A stretch of DNA of 23,269 nt from a virus: the IMG/VR virus record IMGVR_UViG_3300020153_000010, positions 1 to 23,269 of that record, one strand, 5' to 3'. Within the stretch, counting starts at the first letter, position 1; each line of letters opens with the position of its first letter. Positions 8,090-14,749 of the stretch are shown here, piece after piece. Both the position numbers and the translations under genes were made by a program. The notes under the pieces were generated by a model. The model saw only the letters and a list, made by a program, of their open reading frames with translations, ran no database searches and had not been told where the DNA came from.

Positions 8090-9199
8090 ATGGAAATCTT
8101 TTTCACTGAAGCACTGCAACGACTCGGCCCTGACGCCGCATTCAGAATCATCAATGAAGCGCGGCCGGGAAACGTGTATTTGCTGTCAACATTGCTTCCT
8201 GAGCGTTCCATGCCTTCCTACGAGGTGCGGGGTGGATCGCTCGTAGTTCACTCAACAATGGCTGGGTTGGTAGGGTTGGACTCTCCGTATCCGCCGAGTG
8301 GTGCGATGAGTGTCAGCGCGTTTCTCGAGCGAACGGCGAAGCTGGCAAATGAAGTTGTCATGAGTGAACATGCATTACGAACACTACAGGAGATGATGCT
8401 ACGAGTTGGTCAGCAGGATATGACTGAACGGCTTGTAGAAGAAGTGTTGAACTTTACCGATGCAGTGCTTGTGCAACCACATCTTGATGCGGCAGAGTAC
8501 TTGCGTGGTCAGGCGCTTGGTAATGGGATGATCGAGTGGAACTACGGTTCAACATCGATGACTGTTGACTACGGTATTCCCACTACTAACCGGCTTCCAG
8601 TACGCACGGGGGCAGACGCATACGGGGGTAGCTCGTCAAAATTCTGGGATGACATACGGTTGCAAAATCGGTTACTTCGATTTGCATCGCGTATTGTGCG
8701 CATTGCACATCCAGATTTAATTGACAGTATCATCTACAACGATGCGAACGCGCTGCAAGTATTGTCGATAACGGAAAATACCATCACTGTGCGTCGTGTA
8801 GTGTCGACCGGTGGTACACCTGTTGCATCGAACGATGCGCGGGATGTGGTGGAGATCATTCGGTATGGTATGGAAGGAGAGGTGATTAATCCTGACAATC
8901 CTACACAAACAATCCGTGTGCCATTCTGGCCAAGAAACAAATTAGTCGCAATTGGACTTGGAACTGGACGTGGGTATGTGGTTGGATCAGGATCGCGTCC
9001 TGCAGAGGATACAGCATTGGGATATACACATCTTGCTCCAACGGTTGAATCGGGAGGTAAGCCAGGGCGGTGGGCCCGGGTCCATACCCCGCCAGACCGA
9101 CCGTGGCAACTAATCGGGCAGGCGGTAAGCAATGTACTCCCTGTCATTGATGCGCAGTGTGTTAATCGGATTGTCATTGCGACAAGCGATGTAAGTTAG
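8090..9199 (+). CDS. Major capsid protein (lambda gpE-like family)
   Basis: The 369-residue length, position after scaffold and decoration genes, and layout match the gpE capsid family with an HK97-type fold. A helical segment (SVSAFLERTAKLANEVVMSE, about 75-95, then TLQEMMLRVG and a TERLVEEVLNFTDAVLV segment) corresponds to the spine-helix region. The C-terminal part has RPAEDTALGYTH and a PPDRPWQLIGQAVSNVLPVI segment, where gpE proteins carry a conserved proline/aspartate-containing end. AGGAGA (8079-8084) precedes ATG 8090. The last four codons and stop lie in a 13-bp near-tandem duplication (9185-9210); with a single copy the protein would end SDVR instead of SDVS. Confidence 0.85.
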   Translation: MEIFFTEALQRLGPDAAFRIINEARPGNVYLLSTLLPERSMPSYEVRGGSLVVHSTMAGLVGLDSPYPPSGAMSVSAFLERTAKLANEVVMSEHALRTLQEMMLRVGQQDMTERLVEEVLNFTDAVLVQPHLDAAEYLRGQALGNGMIEWNYGSTSMTVDYGIPTTNRLPVRTGADAYGGSSSKFWDDIRLQNRLLRFASRIVRIAHPDLIDSIIYNDANALQVLSITENTITVRRVVSTGGTPVASNDARDVVEIIRYGMEGEVINPDNPTQTIRVPFWPRNKLVAIGLGTGRGYVVGSGSRPAEDTALGYTHLAPTVESGGKPGRWARVHTPPDRPWQLIGQAVSNVLPVIDAQCVNRIVIATSDVS

Positions 9200-9210
9200 C
9201 GATGTAAGGT
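9185..9210 (+). repeat. 13-bp near-perfect tandem duplication at capsid gene end
   Basis: AGCGATGTAAGTT (9185-9197) is followed directly by AGCGATGTAAGGT (9198-9210), 12 of 13 bases identical. The TAG stop of the capsid gene (9197-9199) is formed across the junction. The second copy also contains an in-frame TGA if read as the ancestral end. Confidence 0.9.
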
Positions 9211-9222
9211 GAAGAAACCGCG

Positions 9223-9585
9223 ATGATAACGTTTGATCCGTCTCTTAGCAGAGATATTGACTGGATACGGGCAGCATTAGGCGACACAGACCCAGATACT
9301 GCACTATTGAGTGATCAGCAGATAGAGGCAGTACTAATTAGCGAGCAAGCACAAGGTGGAAATCGAGATACGGCTACCTTCCTCTTAGCAAGTCAGGCTG
9401 TAGCTGCAATCGTGCGCGAGCCGGTCCGTCTTTCAGCGGCTGGTGAGGAGCATGACTACTCACAACGACTCGTTGTGTTGCAGCCATTAGCAGAGATGTG
9501 GCGGATGATACAGGGACGACGTACAGGAACAACTCATTTTGACGGTCGTTCTACGACAAGTGTGACAGGAGTTGCCTCGTGGTAA
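9223..9585 (+). CDS. Putative head-tail connector protein
   Basis: This 120-residue acidic, mostly helical protein is the first gene after the capsid gene, where head-completion adaptors sit. It opens with SRDIDWIRAALGDTDPDTAL and a LSDQQIEAVLISEQ helix, followed by TFLLASQAVAAIVREPVRLS, a pattern common in small neck adaptors that bind the portal ring. It ends with a polar tail. AAGGTGA at 9206-9212 is about 10 nt from ATG 9223, a long spacing. Function is by position and general resemblance. Confidence 0.65.
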   Translation: MITFDPSLSRDIDWIRAALGDTDPDTALLSDQQIEAVLISEQAQGGNRDTATFLLASQAVAAIVREPVRLSAAGEEHDYSQRLVVLQPLAEMWRMIQGRRTGTTHFDGRSTTSVTGVASW

Positions 9586-9893
9586 CATCACGATTTCGGC
9601 GACAACGACGGAGCTCATTGCGACGGCGATATGACACTGATGTGGTTCTCTCTCGCGGTGGTCGTGCATTACCTGTTCAGCGAGTCGCATTTGACGTATC
9701 ACCGCGAGTCGCTGAGCAAGTAATAAGCGATTCTTCCCGAGGAACCTTAACATCGTTGATCATGTGGGGGCCATCATCAATGGATGTACAGGTAGGTGAT
9801 CGGTTTGTGTACGATCACTGTACGTATACAGTCATTCGTATCCGTCCAGGTCGCCAATATACGACGATCATCGATGCTCGGGCAGTGCAATGA
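9579..9893 (+). CDS. Putative head-closure (stopper) protein
   Basis: This 104-residue protein has a very basic N-terminus (RFRRQRRSSLRRRYDTD), then a beta-rich body with VQVGDRFVYDHCTYTVIRI and TTIIDARAVQ. That order, and the place between connector and gp10-like genes, match small beta-barrel head-closure proteins that seal DNA in the filled head. GTG 9579 is the start: GGAG (9568-9571) is 7 nt upstream, and the frame overlaps the previous gene by 7 nt. Its TGA overlaps the next ATG. Family not proven. Confidence 0.65.
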   Translation: MVTSRFRRQRRSSLRRRYDTDVVLSRGGRALPVQRVAFDVSPRVAEQVISDSSRGTLTSLIMWGPSSMDVQVGDRFVYDHCTYTVIRIRPGRQYTTIIDARAVQ

Positions 9894-10219
9894 TTCGATG
9901 GCAACGTAGACCTGGTGAAATCCCTATTCAGTCGTATGCTGAACGGGTTCAAATGAAGATCCAACAACAGGCAGATCGCTATGCAAGTATCATGGAAGCG
10001 TCTGCAAAGGTAAATGCTCCATGGACAGACCGAACCGGCAAAGCACGTGCAGGGCTGTTTGGTACAGTTGATAAGCACGGGAATGTCATCACTGTTGTAC
10101 TTGCTCATTCGATGGAATATGGGGTGTATTTAGAGCTGGCTCACGGTGGAAAGTACGCCATCCTGTGGCCGACAGTGATTGAAACGGCACCAAAGCTGAT
10201 GCGCGAATTACACTTGTGA
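9890..10219 (+). CDS. HK97 gp10-like tail-completion protein
   Basis: This 109-residue protein resembles the HK97 gp10-like family at the head-tail joint: a helical N-terminal part (AERVQMKIQQQADRYASIM), a NAPWTDRTGKARAGLFG core, then a beta hairpin and AHSMEYGVYLELAHGGKYAI, followed by a C-terminal helix. The NAPW-TG-A-R-L and Y-YLE-HGG-YAI signatures are conserved in that family. ATG 9890 overlaps the previous stop (ATGA) and its own TGA overlaps the next start region, so the neck genes are tightly coupled. Confidence 0.82.
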   Translation: MIRWQRRPGEIPIQSYAERVQMKIQQQADRYASIMEASAKVNAPWTDRTGKARAGLFGTVDKHGNVITVVLAHSMEYGVYLELAHGGKYAILWPTVIETAPKLMRELHL

Positions 10220-10623
10220 TGGACGACGTATTGAGATGGCTCGGTGAGGATAGTGATCTGACCAATTTGCTGACCGGTGGAATTTATGACGGGCGACGGG
10301 TTGGAGAGATCGGCCTGTCTACAACGCCAGGCGCATATTTTCAGGGTGTATTATTGCCTTGTGCGTTGGTTACTATTCAAACCGAAACACCATTTGGCCC
10401 GTATCTGACATCCGCGTTACGCACTGTGATTTGCTATTGCTATCAAGATGAAGGCTATAATGTAATCATGCAGGCACAGCAGCGCATCTACAAAATCGTC
10501 CATGGCAGGAACACCGATGAGCGGGGTTGGTTCTACCGCCATACCGGTGATGTTATGCAGTACGATCCTGTTCTGCATGCATACTATATTGCCTCTCGCT
10601 TCGCTGTCATAATTATGAAATGA
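10219..10623 (+). CDS. Putative tail terminator protein
   Basis: This 134-residue protein comes just before the major tail tube gene, the usual terminator position. It begins DDVLRWLGEDSDLTNLLTGG and has a PCALVTIQTETPFGPY strand, resembling the alpha/beta fold of terminators that cap the tube and join it to the head. An in-frame GTG (10216) precedes ATG 10219; I chose ATG 10219 because it overlaps the TGA of the previous gene as TGATG. Assignment relies on order and fold-like layout. Confidence 0.65.
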   Translation: MDDVLRWLGEDSDLTNLLTGGIYDGRRVGEIGLSTTPGAYFQGVLLPCALVTIQTETPFGPYLTSALRTVICYCYQDEGYNVIMQAQQRIYKIVHGRNTDERGWFYRHTGDVMQYDPVLHAYYIASRFAVIIMK

Positions 10624-10635
10624 AGGAGCTATACC

Positions 10636-11154
10636 ATGTCGTTGGAAGGGAATGTCTTTGCATTTGGCTTACGCGAGATCAAAATTCAACGTGGTCAGAC
10701 GATAATCTCCCTGCCTGCGGCTCAGACGCTAAAATGTACTGAACGTGTAGTTAGTACAGAGCTAAAGGGAAATGATCGTGTCGTGGTCAGTGGGTCGTTC
10801 GTAGAGGCCGTTGAATTTGAGTTTTCCGCTGGTGGTATCCCGCTAGATGCATATGCACTTATGACCGGCCGTACAATGCAAGATGCAGGAACATCGCCGA
10901 ATAGGACAACAACTATGACCATACGGGCCGGTGATACCTTCCCCTATTTCACTCTGTATGGAAAGTCAATCGGTGACCAGGGCGATGACGTTCACGTAAA
11001 GTTGTATCGATGTAAACTTACGGGTGGTATTGAAGGTACGTTTCAAAACGATCAATTTTTTATTTCAACCATGCGAGGGGTCGCGATGGATGATGGTATT
11101 AACGGCATCGCTGATATTGTCCGCAATGAAACCTCAGCACCGTTGCCGTCTTAG
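10636..11154 (+). CDS. Major tail (tube) protein
   Basis: This 172-residue beta-rich protein sits between the tail terminator and the tail-assembly chaperone genes, the fixed position of the tube subunit in siphoviruses. The sequence has alternating strands such as EIKIQRGQTIISLP, RVVVSGSFVEAVEFEFS, TTTMTIRAGDTFPYFTLYG and VKLYRCKLTGGIEGTF, fitting the tube fold. It lacks an added Ig domain. GGAG with ATG 10636 gives a good ribosome site. A strong hairpin follows the stop codon. Confidence 0.8.
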   Translation: MSLEGNVFAFGLREIKIQRGQTIISLPAAQTLKCTERVVSTELKGNDRVVVSGSFVEAVEFEFSAGGIPLDAYALMTGRTMQDAGTSPNRTTTMTIRAGDTFPYFTLYGKSIGDQGDDVHVKLYRCKLTGGIEGTFQNDQFFISTMRGVAMDDGINGIADIVRNETSAPLPS

Positions 11155-11181
11155 TCGTAACGCACGAATTGTGCTTACGAA

Positions 11182-11215
11182 CCTCCGTAGGTATGCTGCC
11201 CCATATCTACGGAGG
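11182..11215 (+). promoter_or_regulatory. 14-bp stem hairpin between major tail and chaperone genes
   Basis: The arms 11182-11195 and 11202-11215 pair over 14 bp with one G-T wobble and a 6-nt loop (CTGCCC). No T-run follows (GTTAATAG instead), so it is not a standard intrinsic terminator. It would form in any readthrough transcript and could protect the tail-gene mRNA 3' end, act as a processing site or reduce downstream expression. The chaperone gene's GGAG (11226-11229) lies outside the stem. Confidence 0.8.
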
Positions 11216-11234
11216 GTTAATAGAAGGAGAGGGT

Positions 11235-11666
11235 ATGAACGTTCAGGAATGGCGAGAGCGACGGAAACGAGAGATAACGTTACCAAGTGGACTGCAGGTA
11301 ACGATTAAATCGGTTGGATTGCTTGACTTAGCTGCATACGGGAAAATACCTACACCATTAGTTGATACGGTCCAGCATCTGATGACATCGTCAGATTCGC
11401 ATGGCATGGCAAAGCTTGATTTGCGCGTGCTGCCGGATTACATGGAAGTCATTAATCTGGTCGTGATGGCCGCTGTGGTTTCCCCACGTATTACGGCCGA
11501 TTCCCCTGACCCAAATGATGATCAAAACATTTCCATCGATGAGCTTTCAGTTCTGGATCGTCTCGAGATTTTCAATGAAGCCCAACGCGAGGGGGTTGCA
11601 CTGCTCAAATTTCCTCAGCACACCGACCAATCTTCAGTTGCTGCATCAATTAGCAATAATGTATAG
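11235..11666 (+). CDS. Tail assembly chaperone, first frame (gpG-like)
   Basis: This 143-residue protein lies between the tube and tape-measure genes, the standard place of the tail-assembly chaperone, which coats the tape measure during tail growth. It starts NVQEWRERRKREITLPSG and then VTIKSVGLLDLAAYGKIP, typical of such chaperones, and ends with a variable acidic and polar tail. A longer upstream reading exists from GTG 11169, but GGAG 11226-11229 is 5 nt before ATG 11235, and the hairpin would sit inside the longer form. The last 150 bases overlap a second open frame. Confidence 0.75.
   Translation: MNVQEWRERRKREITLPSGLQVTIKSVGLLDLAAYGKIPTPLVDTVQHLMTSSDSHGMAKLDLRVLPDYMEVINLVVMAAVVSPRITADSPDPNDDQNISIDELSVLDRLEIFNEAQREGVALLKFPQHTDQSSVAASISNNV
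11591..11595 (+). promoter_or_regulatory. Candidate +1 ribosomal frameshift site (GGGGG)
   Basis: Within the chaperone gene the codons GAG-GGG-GTT contain five G residues. A +1 slip of the glycine tRNA from 11592-11594 to 11593-11595 re-pairs perfectly and moves into the second frame, which stays open to 11847. Lambda and many other siphoviruses use a shift at this place, most often -1. No downstream stimulator was established. Confidence 0.3.
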
Positions 11667-11847
11667 CGTTCGACCATCATCAATTCTTGAGATCGACAAT
11701 ACGTGGATTGCGTATCAAATAGACATCTTGTGTGCGTTGTATGGCAATCAACAGTTCTCTCAACAATCCCAGCAGAGGAAAACATACCTGCAATCGCTTG
11801 CACATCGAGCACGCATAGCATCTATCCCTCCAGACGGAATTTGGTAA
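11659..11847 (+). CDS. Tail assembly chaperone, second frame (gpT-like)
   Basis: This 62-residue frame starts at ATG 11659, 8 nt before the end of the first chaperone frame, and ends directly before the tape-measure ATG. Its content, RPSSILEIDNTWIAYQIDIL, resembles the second-frame product that follows gpG-like proteins. The frame is also open upstream, so it could be made either by reinitiation at ATG 11659 or by a frameshift within the first frame, giving a fusion product. The offset matches +1 (or -2), not the more usual -1. There is no separate Shine-Dalgarno of note. Confidence 0.6.
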   Translation: MYSVRPSSILEIDNTWIAYQIDILCALYGNQQFSQQSQQRKTYLQSLAHRARIASIPPDGIW

Positions 11848-14397
11848 ATGACTATCCACATCGGCACCGCATATGCAACCATAGAACTGGACGTCCGGCC
11901 GCTCCAAAATGCAGTTAGACGGTCACAAGACCAATTGGCCGCTCTAGAGCGTAGCGCAACGACTGCTGGCAGTGTTATTGATCGTGCATCACATACAATG
12001 TCACAGGGAATGTCTAACGTTGCGCAAAGTACTGACGTGGCTCGTACAGTATTTGATCGAGTAAGAGTATCTAGTACTGAGACAGCAACGGCACTCGATC
12101 AAGCAAGGATCGCAACAAATCGGTTTGAACGCGGTATTGTATCAATACAAAAGTTGCTGTCTATGTTGACTGTAAGTATGGGAGCAGGGCAACTAGTACA
12201 GTTTGCCCTGTCAGCCGTAACAGTCGCAAATGAAATTGAAACAGTCCAAGCGTCAGTACGGGCGCTCGCTGCCGATCAAGCAACGTATAACGAAATCATT
12301 CGGGTTGCCGTTGAACAACAGCGTATCTACGGAGGAAGTCTTGCCCAGAACGTGTCGCAGATTGGAGCGCTAGCAAACACGGCCAAGCAGGCGGGTGTGG
12401 ACATTGCTGAATTGGTTGAGATCGCCCAGCGATTGCTCGTTGTTGATCCGACTGCAAGATTTGAAGATGCAGTGATCGCGTTGCGTGAAGCTCTCAGTGG
12501 AGATATCACCAGTTTGGCAGAACGATTTGAAGTACCGCGTAAGGCATTGCAAGAATTAACTGACAACGCCCTTTCAGGAGCTGAAAAGCTAAACATTTTA
12601 GATAAATTCTTAAACGATATTGGTGTAACGAGTGAGGTTGTGAATGCACGGATCGAGACAAACGCACAAAGCTTTCGAAACTTGCAGGCAGCCTCGGAAC
12701 AACTTACGATCACGCTTGGGTCGTTACTACAAAACGCATTAGCACCAGTTGCTGATGGGTTGACATTCGTTGCTAATTCATCGAATCTGGCGTTGCGGTC
12801 GTTGTTTCAACGCGGAGAGGTAACACAACAACTGCTGTCACAAACAACAGCATACGAGGCGTTTGTGCACGCGCAACGTGCATATCAATCGGCGTCGGCA
12901 GAAGTGCGGAAAAGCTACGAAGCCGAGTTTGCGGCACTGCAACAATCACTGACTGCATACGAAAAGGCAATTGACCGATCAGTGTTGTTAGCTCTGGCAA
13001 AACACCGTGAAACAGCAGCGTATGAAGCATCTGTCGCGAAAGTACGCAATCTTGATGCGCAGTTGCGAGAGCAATTTGCGCAATTTACCTCCGATCTCAG
13101 CAATGCACAAGATATATACCAGCGTCAAATGGATGCTGCAGCAGCAGCAGCAAGGAAACGTGCGATCGCCGAACGATTAGCATCAAACGATATTGCCGGT
13201 GCACTCGCCATTATGCGTGACCATGCCAATCTGGCCGAAGAAGATGTGAGAAAGCTTGATGATGCTCTACAAGACGCTGCATCACGAGCTACGGATGTCT
13301 TTGCGAAGATTGTGCAGTCATCAATCGACTATCTAGCACAACGGGAACAGGCATACGAGCAACATACGGCAAAAGTAGCATCTATCGAAGATCAATTGCA
13401 GCAACGGCTTGCTGCACTGCAGGAATCGTATGAAGCGGCAAAGACAGAAAAAGAACGAGCTAGCATTCAAAAGCAAATCGAAGACGTACAGGGCTACTAC
13501 TCTCAACGCTTAGAAATGGAGAAACAAGCATACGAGCAACGTCAGCAACAGACTGCGGAAGCGTATGCGCGAGAGCAAGCAGCACAGCTGCAACATTTAG
13601 GACGACTGCTTATTGATTACACTACGGCTCAGGCACGCATGGCAGGCATTGCCGAAGAGCGTATTATCGCAATGACAGATGCAATTGCACGCGAATATGG
13701 CGTGCAACAATCTATCATTGAACGGTCGTATGAGCAGATGTTAGCGACTATTGATGAATGGGTCGCTAATCAGGGTATGAACACATCTTCAAGTATTGAT
13801 CAGCTGCGGCTAATTCAAAACGAGGCAATATCGGTGCAACAGAATATTGACGCCCAGATCAGGAAGATGACCGAGTCGGCCCGTCAACAGTTTGAAGCTG
13901 GTAAGCTGTCAATTGATGAGTATATTCGAAGACTTGCAGCAATACCGGGAGAGGCTGAGCGTGCTGCAAGCGCCTTAGCTCGCATCCCTACACGCATTGA
14001 GCCAACAATATCGTTGAGTATCGGAAATACTGCACAAGCAGTCGCATATCGATCCTACCGCACAGAGGAGCGTACTGTTCCAGGGCGAGCATCTGGCGGT
14101 CCGGTCCAACCGTACCAGATGTATATGGTGGCCGAGCGTGGACCTGAGCTTTTGCAAATGGGAAATCGTCTGTATCTCATTACAGGATCACTCCCAGGTA
14201 CGATTATTCCGGCAACAGCATCATCTCCAGCTCCGACCGCTAGACCTCAAATGGCTGGCATTACGGTCAATGTCAATATTCATCATCCGGTGGTTGATAA
14301 CTATGAGCGAATCGCCCAATTATCAGATACGATTGTAGATCGCGCAACGCGAGCTATCAGTCGTACCATTGAACGGGTGATTCTTGGAGGAGTATGA
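11848..14397 (+). CDS. Tape measure protein
   Basis: This 849-residue, strongly helical and coiled-coil-rich protein after the chaperone frames is the tail-length ruler. Long Q-, A- and E-rich heptads fill most of it (for example QQRLAALQESYEAAKTEKER). A hydrophobic stretch (about 106-128, MLTVSMGAGQLVQFALSAV) could act in membrane passage of DNA. Near the C-terminus, GRASGGPVQPYQMYMV then AERGPELL (about 746-765) is a common tape-measure motif. At about 1.5 angstrom per residue the tail would be near 125 nm. ATG follows the previous TAA directly. No lytic-transglycosylase motif is evident. Confidence 0.92.
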   Translation: MTIHIGTAYATIELDVRPLQNAVRRSQDQLAALERSATTAGSVIDRASHTMSQGMSNVAQSTDVARTVFDRVRVSSTETATALDQARIATNRFERGIVSIQKLLSMLTVSMGAGQLVQFALSAVTVANEIETVQASVRALAADQATYNEIIRVAVEQQRIYGGSLAQNVSQIGALANTAKQAGVDIAELVEIAQRLLVVDPTARFEDAVIALREALSGDITSLAERFEVPRKALQELTDNALSGAEKLNILDKFLNDIGVTSEVVNARIETNAQSFRNLQAASEQLTITLGSLLQNALAPVADGLTFVANSSNLALRSLFQRGEVTQQLLSQTTAYEAFVHAQRAYQSASAEVRKSYEAEFAALQQSLTAYEKAIDRSVLLALAKHRETAAYEASVAKVRNLDAQLREQFAQFTSDLSNAQDIYQRQMDAAAAAARKRAIAERLASNDIAGALAIMRDHANLAEEDVRKLDDALQDAASRATDVFAKIVQSSIDYLAQREQAYEQHTAKVASIEDQLQQRLAALQESYEAAKTEKERASIQKQIEDVQGYYSQRLEMEKQAYEQRQQQTAEAYAREQAAQLQHLGRLLIDYTTAQARMAGIAEERIIAMTDAIAREYGVQQSIIERSYEQMLATIDEWVANQGMNTSSSIDQLRLIQNEAISVQQNIDAQIRKMTESARQQFEAGKLSIDEYIRRLAAIPGEAERAASALARIPTRIEPTISLSIGNTAQAVAYRSYRTEERTVPGRASGGPVQPYQMYMVAERGPELLQMGNRLYLITGSLPGTIIPATASSPAPTARPQMAGITVNVNIHHPVVDNYERIAQLSDTIVDRATRAISRTIERVILGGV

Positions 14398-14738
14398 TGG
14401 CAGAATGGACATTTGGCGGTATTCCATTTGAGTGGTTACGCAATAGTGACGGTACGATACCCACATGGAACCGTGACGTTCGAATAACTAAGCGACATCT
14501 TATCGGTACTGACCGTATTGAAATCAATCGTATTGGGTATGGTGCACCAGTGATTACTGGCCAGATATATTGCTCAGAAGCAGCCAAAACCGCATTGTCA
14601 TCAAAACATGGAACATCAGATTACTTGAATGATGGAGTATCAACCGTCCAAGCATTCTTAGAATTAACCCTCATGGAACTTGCTCCTGGTGGAGGATATA
14701 TTGGGACTGCGACATTTACACAGTTATCTATCTTCTAA
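14397..14738 (+). CDS. Small distal tail-type protein
   Basis: This 113-residue beta-rich protein follows the tape measure and precedes the hub, the place of distal-tail or tail-tip connecting proteins. It reads AEWTFGGIPFEWL, then VRITKRHLIGTDRIEINRIGYG and IEINRIGYGAPVITGQIY. ATG 14394 overlaps the tape-measure stop, but GGAGG (14386-14390) is only 3 nt away, so ATG 14397 (6 nt) fits better. Family not recognised; distal tail role is inferred from position. Confidence 0.65.
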   Translation: MAEWTFGGIPFEWLRNSDGTIPTWNRDVRITKRHLIGTDRIEINRIGYGAPVITGQIYCSEAAKTALSSKHGTSDYLNDGVSTVQAFLELTLMELAPGGGYIGTATFTQLSIF

Positions 14739-14749
14739 CTCGTTAACTT

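Noticed and set aside
8734-9177. A 147-residue minus-strand open frame inside the major capsid gene
   Set aside because: It is antisense to the capsid C-terminal region, with no Shine-Dalgarno and a composition that mirrors the real gene.
11182-11215. The hairpin as a normal intrinsic terminator
   Set aside because: There is no T-run after the stem, so a standard Rho-independent terminator is not supported.
12327-12713. A 128-residue minus-strand open frame inside the tape measure
   Set aside because: It is the reverse shadow of a strongly helical coding region, with a serine-, cysteine- and alanine-rich low-content product.
13138-13152. The GCA-repeat run in the tape measure as a regulatory repeat
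   Set aside because: It encodes a short alanine run in a coiled-coil gene, which is common and has no clear function.
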